NCBI GenBank assembly: GCA_003694875.1
Contig: RFJN01000117.1
Location: 1-7,743, forward strand
Reading direction: 5' to 3'
DNA: 7,743 nucleotides
Source: Planctomycetota bacterium
GTDB taxonomy: Bacteria; Planctomycetota; J058; J103
In this document: positions 4,511 through 7,743 of the stretch, piece after piece
Layout: each line of letters opens with the position of its first letter
Position numbering within the stretch: position 1 is the stretch's first letter
The notes under the pieces: model-generated
The model's database searches: none
Seen by the model: the letters and a program-made list of their open reading frames with translations, nothing else
What the model was told of the DNA's origin: nothing
Translations under genes and position numbers: made by a program

Positions 4511-6778
4511 TCACCCCGCCCCTGCGCGTCCGGCCGCCTCGGCGAGACGTTGCCCGAGAAAGCTGTTGCGCCGGAGCTCCTCGCCGCCATGGCCCACCGC
4601 GCGCTGCAGCGCGCGGCGCTGGCCCACCACCACCACCTGCCGCTTGCCGCGCGTGACCGCGGTGTACAGCAGGTTGCGCCGCAGCATGACGAAGTGCTGG
4701 GTGAGCAGCGGCAACACCACGCAGGGGTACTCGCTGCCCTGGCTCTTGTGCACCGAGACCGCGTAGGCGAGATCGACCTCGTCGAGCTGCGCGAAGGTGT
4801 ACGGCACGCGCCGGCCGTCGAAGTCCACCTCGAGCCGCTTCGCCTCGGCGTCCACCCACGCCACCACCCCGATGTCGCCGTTGTACACCTCGCGGTCGTA
4901 GTCGTTGCGCAGCTGGATCACCTTCGTGCCCGCCGCGAACCGCCGTCCGCCGCGCACCACGCTGCCGCCGGCCGCCCCCGCCGCGGCCCCGAGCCGCTCG
5001 GCGAGCCGGGCGTTGAGTGCCTGCACCCCGCAGCCGCCGCGGTGCATGGGCGCGAGCACCTGGATGTCGCGCACCGGATCGAAGCCGAACTCCCGAGGCA
5101 GGCGCTCGAGCACGAGCCGAACCACGGTCTCGAGCGCCCGCTCGGGCGTGTCGGCCTCGACGAAGGCGAAACCGCCCGGGTCGCCCAGCGGCGGCCAGGG
5201 CGGCATCTGCCCGCGGTGGATCGCGTGCGCCGCCTCGACGATCGACGAGCCGCTCGCCTGCCGGTGCACCTCGGTGCGCCGCGCCACCGGCACCACACCC
5301 GAGCCCACGATATCGCGCAGCACCGCCCCCGGCCCCACCGACGGCAGCTGGTCGGGATCACCCACCAGCACGAGGTGCGCCGCGCTGGGGACCGCGTCGA
5401 GCAGCCGCTCGGTGAGCACGATATCGAGCATCGAGGTCTCGTCGACCACGAGCAGCCCGCAGTCGGGAATGGGGTGCTCGCGGCCGTGTTCGAAGTCGCG
5501 GGTGCGGGGGTTCCACTTGAGCAGCCGGTGGACCGTCATGGCCTCGCAGCCGGTCGCCTCCTGCATGCGCTTGGCCGCACGGCCGGTCGGGGCGGCGAGC
5601 CGCACCGGGATGCGCTTGGCCCGCACGATCTCGAGCAGCGACGCGACCACCGTCGTCTTGCCGACCCCGGGCCCGCCGGTGATCACGCTCACCTTCTCGG
5701 ACAGCACGCACGCGAGCGCGCGCCGCTGGCTCGGGGCGAGCCGGATGCGCCGGCGCTGCTGCACCCAGTCGATCGCCGCCTCGATGCGGATCGACGGCCA
5801 GCCGCTCGGAGCCCGCTCGAGTGCGACGAGACGCGCCGCCACCGCGCGCTCGGCCGCCTCGAGGTTGGGCAGATAGATCCAGCGCTGCGGCTCGCCGCCG
5901 GCCACCGCCCGCTGCCGCTCGACCAGATCGCCGCGTTCGAGCACCGCCTCGAGCGCGCGTTCGACCGGCTCCGGCGCCAGCCCGAGCTTCTCGGCGGTGC
6001 GCGTCACGAGCTCCGAACGCTGCACGCACACATGCCCCCGGTCCGCCGACTCCTGCAGCACGTAGCGCAACGCCGCCTCGAGACGCGCCGGCGCATCGGC
6101 CTCGATCCCGAGCGCGCGCGCGATCCGGTCCGCGATCGTGAAGCCGATCCCCCACACCTCGGTCGTGAGCCGGTACGGGTTGTCGCGCACGATCGCTTCG
6201 GTGCGCTCGCCGTAGCAGCGATAGATCCGGTGCGCCTGGCCCGAGCCGATCCCGAGCCCGTGCAGAAACACCATCGCGGCCCGCTCGCGCGCGTGCGCCT
6301 GCCAGCCCTCGATCAGCTGCTGCTGCCGCTTGCGCCCGATCCCCTCCACCTCGCGCAGCCGCTCGGGCTCGGACTCGAGCACCCGCAGCGTGTCGGCGCC
6401 GAAGTGCGCCACGATCCGGCGGGCGAGTTCGGCCCCCACACCCGAGACCCGCTTCGAGCCGAGATAGCGTTCGATCCCGGCGGCGGTCTGGGGCGTGGAG
6501 GGCAGACACGCGCTGACCTTGAACTGCCTGCCGAAGCGCGGCGACTCCTCCCAGCGCCCCTCGCAGCGCACCCAGTCGCCCTCCTCGAGGCTCGGCAGCA
6601 CCCCCACGATCGTGACCGGCCCTCCGCCGGCGCCCTCGCCCTCCGGACGCAGCAGCGCCACGGTGAAGCCGCTGTCGGGATTGGAGAACCGCACCCGCTC
6701 GATCGCCCCCTGCACGATCTGCGGTTCGCGCGCCGGCGCCGCGCCGCGCGCACCGCCGCTCGCCCTCGATCCCGCCAA
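4511..6778 (-). CDS. recD2: RecD2-type SF1B 5'-3' DNA helicase
   Basis: This 755-residue ATP-dependent DNA helicase belongs to the RecD2 (RecD/TraA-like) family, which acts in DNA repair and replication-fork maintenance without RecBC. Domains in order: a short Gly/Ala/Arg-rich leader, an OB-like N-terminal domain (about 20-100), tandem helix-hairpin-helix motifs (near 111-127, 144-159, 170-190 and 208-224), and the helicase core. Motifs: Walker A GGPGVGKT at 368-375, Walker B VVDETSM at 444-450, motif III GDPDQLPSVGPG at 473-484, EVHRQ at 503-507, SVHKSQGSEY at 675-684, and motif VI YTAVTRGKR at 705-713. The length fits RecD2 (about 700-800), not RecBCD RecD. The frame is open much further upstream, but that part overlaps the SDR gene. 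TTG at 6778 has GGAGG seven bases upstream and begins 26 bases after the SDR stop. All catalytic motifs are intact. Confidence 0.96.
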   Translation of the reverse strand: MAGSRASGGARGAAPAREPQIVQGAIERVRFSNPDSGFTVALLRPEGEGAGGGPVTIVGVLPSLEEGDWVRCEGRWEESPRFGRQFKVSACLPSTPQTAAGIERYLGSKRVSGVGAELARRIVAHFGADTLRVLESEPERLREVEGIGRKRQQQLIEGWQAHARERAAMVFLHGLGIGSGQAHRIYRCYGERTEAIVRDNPYRLTTEVWGIGFTIADRIARALGIEADAPARLEAALRYVLQESADRGHVCVQRSELVTRTAEKLGLAPEPVERALEAVLERGDLVERQRAVAGGEPQRWIYLPNLEAAERAVAARLVALERAPSGWPSIRIEAAIDWVQQRRRIRLAPSQRRALACVLSEKVSVITGGPGVGKTTVVASLLEIVRAKRIPVRLAAPTGRAAKRMQEATGCEAMTVHRLLKWNPRTRDFEHGREHPIPDCGLLVVDETSMLDIVLTERLLDAVPSAAHLVLVGDPDQLPSVGPGAVLRDIVGSGVVPVARRTEVHRQASGSSIVEAAHAIHRGQMPPWPPLGDPGGFAFVEADTPERALETVVRLVLERLPREFGFDPVRDIQVLAPMHRGGCGVQALNARLAERLGAAAGAAGGSVVRGGRRFAAGTKVIQLRNDYDREVYNGDIGVVAWVDAEAKRLEVDFDGRRVPYTFAQLDEVDLAYAVSVHKSQGSEYPCVVLPLLTQHFVMLRRNLLYTAVTRGKRQVVVVGQRRALQRAVGHGGEELRRNSFLGQRLAEAAGRAGAG

Positions 6779-6783
6779 CCGAG

Positions 6784-6790
6784 CCCCTCC
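6784..6790 (-). promoter_or_regulatory. Shine-Dalgarno fixing the TTG start of recD2
   Basis: The minus strand reads GGAGGGG, with GGAGG (6786-6790) seven bases from the TTG at 6778. It lies in the 26-base gap after the SDR stop and rules out the much longer upstream frame that would overlap the SDR gene. Confidence 0.7.
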
Positions 6791-6804
6791 GTCCCCCCGG
6801 GCCG

Positions 6805-7743
6805 CTACCAGCGCACGCTCTCGATCGCGTCGCGCAGCCCGATCTCGGGCCGGTAGCCGAGATCCGCCCGCGCCTTGTCCCCGCTGACCACGAGCGGGAA
6901 GCGCAGGAAGTCGACGAGGTGCGGCGAGAGCGGCACCATCTTGAGACGCCACAGACCCCGCACCATCTGACGCACGACGAACGGCGGCAGCGGCAGCACC
7001 TCGGCGTCGAGCTGCTGCAGGATCTCGGACAGCGGCAGCGCCCCGGGCCCGACGATGTTGTAGATCCCCGCGCAGCGCCGCTCCATGGCGAGCACCACCG
7101 CGCGCGCCACGTCCTCCTCGTGCACGATCTGCATCATCGGGTCGAAGCCCGCGAGCACCGGCACCACGGGGCGGGTCAGATAGAACTTGAACGAGTTGCG
7201 CACCGTGGGACCGAGCACGTGCACCGGCCGCAGCAGCGCCGTCTCGATCTGCGGGTTCTTCCACATCCAGGCCGTCACGTAGCGATCGGCCTCGACCATG
7301 TCGCGCAACCCGGCGGCGTGCTGGTCGGCGCGCGTCGGCATGTCCTCGGTGATCCGCGCGGGGTTGTCCTGGTGCGCCCCGTAGACCGCCGCACTCGTGA
7401 CCACCACGACCTTGCGCACGTCGTGGCGCACGCACCAGTCGAGAAGCCGCATCGTGCCGAGCACGTTGCTCTTGTAGCGCTCGGCGGACGGCTTGCGCGG
7501 ATCGTGCTCGAACGCGAGGTGCACCACGGTGTCGATCTCGTGGCGCCGGAACACGTCCTCGGCGCGGTTCTGGGTGAGATCGACCACGTGCATGTCGACC
7601 TCGCCGCGGCGCACGTCCTGCAGCGGGGTGCGCGCGAGGCCCACGAACCGCAGCGCGCCGGGCCGCTCCCGGAGCTGGCGGAACAGCACCTTGCCCGTAC
7701 CGCCGCTGATGCCGGTGATCAGGACGGTGCGCGCGCGCTCCGC
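6805..7743 (-). CDS. Extended SDR-family NAD-dependent epimerase/dehydratase-like protein (5' partial)
   Basis: The gene runs off the right edge; 312 residues are visible before the TAG at 6805-6807. Codons upstream of the GTG at 7689 read VLITGISGGTGK, the Rossmann GxxGxxG motif (visible residues 11-17), so the true start is beyond the window and not at that GTG. Other extended-SDR landmarks are VVDL after the third strand, the VVHLAF strand, the VTSAAVYGA strand with its active-site Ser/Ala, the LRPVHVLGP segment, and IVHEEDVARAVVLAM. The layout resembles the UDP-glucose-4-epimerase-like subgroup (UDP_G4E_3 type). Where the catalytic YxxxK is expected (codons 7291-7320) the sequence reads HAAGLRDMVE, with neither Tyr nor Lys. 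It may have an altered chemistry or be a cofactor-binding protein. The substrate is unknown. It is probably co-transcribed with recD2, 26 bases downstream. Confidence 0.9.
   Translation of the reverse strand, partial: AERARTVLITGISGGTGKVLFRQLRERPGALRFVGLARTPLQDVRRGEVDMHVVDLTQNRAEDVFRRHEIDTVVHLAFEHDPRKPSAERYKSNVLGTMRLLDWCVRHDVRKVVVVTSAAVYGAHQDNPARITEDMPTRADQHAAGLRDMVEADRYVTAWMWKNPQIETALLRPVHVLGPTVRNSFKFYLTRPVVPVLAGFDPMMQIVHEEDVARAVVLAMERRCAGIYNIVGPGALPLSEILQQLDAEVLPLPPFVVRQMVRGLWRLKMVPLSPHLVDFLRFPLVVSGDKARADLGYRPEIGLRDAIESVRW

Noticed and set aside
4270..4590. Long form of the leader ORF starting inside recD2
   Set aside because: It runs antisense to nothing but overlaps the end of recD2 in another frame, with no ribosome site or recognisable product. 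Only the part from the ATG at 4269 has a contextual reason to be listed.
4550..6856. A 768-codon plus-strand open frame opposite recD2
   Set aside because: RecD2 on the minus strand has every helicase motif in order. The antisense product is His/Arg/Asp-rich low-complexity and shows no family features.
6779..7435. Upstream extension of the recD2 frame to 7435
   Set aside because: It overlaps the SDR gene in another frame, its sequence is Arg/Ala/Gly shadow, and a TTG with strong GGAGG spacing sits at the expected RecD2 N-terminus.

Overview
This is a GC-rich bacterial window with strong third-position G/C bias. Five well-supported genes all read on the minus strand, and a fragment of a possible sixth gene lies at the left edge on the plus strand. 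In transcription order (right to left) the genes are: an extended SDR-family NAD-dependent epimerase/dehydratase-like protein (its start lies past the right edge), the recombination/repair helicase RecD2, transcription terminator Rho with a very long N-terminal extension, a gamma-class carbonic anhydrase-like hexapeptide protein, and a PAP2-superfamily membrane protein of the PSLH (Aur1-like) type. The host is probably a GC-rich bacterium of a Myxococcota-, Binatota- or Planctomycetota-like lineage. That is a guess from composition and from the look of Rho, and the sequence does not settle the phylum.

Layout. Positions 2-241 (+) are an open frame with two hydrophobic segments, perhaps the tail of a membrane protein. 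A convergent gap with one hairpin (292-309) follows. PAP2 (421-1245) overlaps the carbonic anhydrase-like gene (1211-1753), which starts 34 bases after rho stops (1788-4121). This suggests a rho / gamma-CA / PAP2 transcription unit. A 389-base gap (4122-4510) separates rho from recD2. It holds a good sigma70-type promoter candidate (TTGCCG-17-TACGAT on the minus strand), a small perfect hairpin, and two short ORFs that chain by ATGA and TTGA stop/start overlaps into the most likely rho start. RecD2 (4511-6778) starts 26 bases after the SDR gene stops (6805-7743), which forms a second unit.

The most interesting points are the approximately 356-residue extension on Rho, which has four arginine-rich patches, one Phe and no Trp, Tyr, Cys or Ile; the nested leader ORFs that end at the rho start; and the SDR protein, which keeps its Rossmann glycine motif but lacks the usual catalytic YxxxK. 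Rho and RecD2 are housekeeping functions. I see no mobile element, CRISPR array, RNA gene or defence cassette. No compelling new multi-gene system is visible; the novelty lies in rho and its leader.
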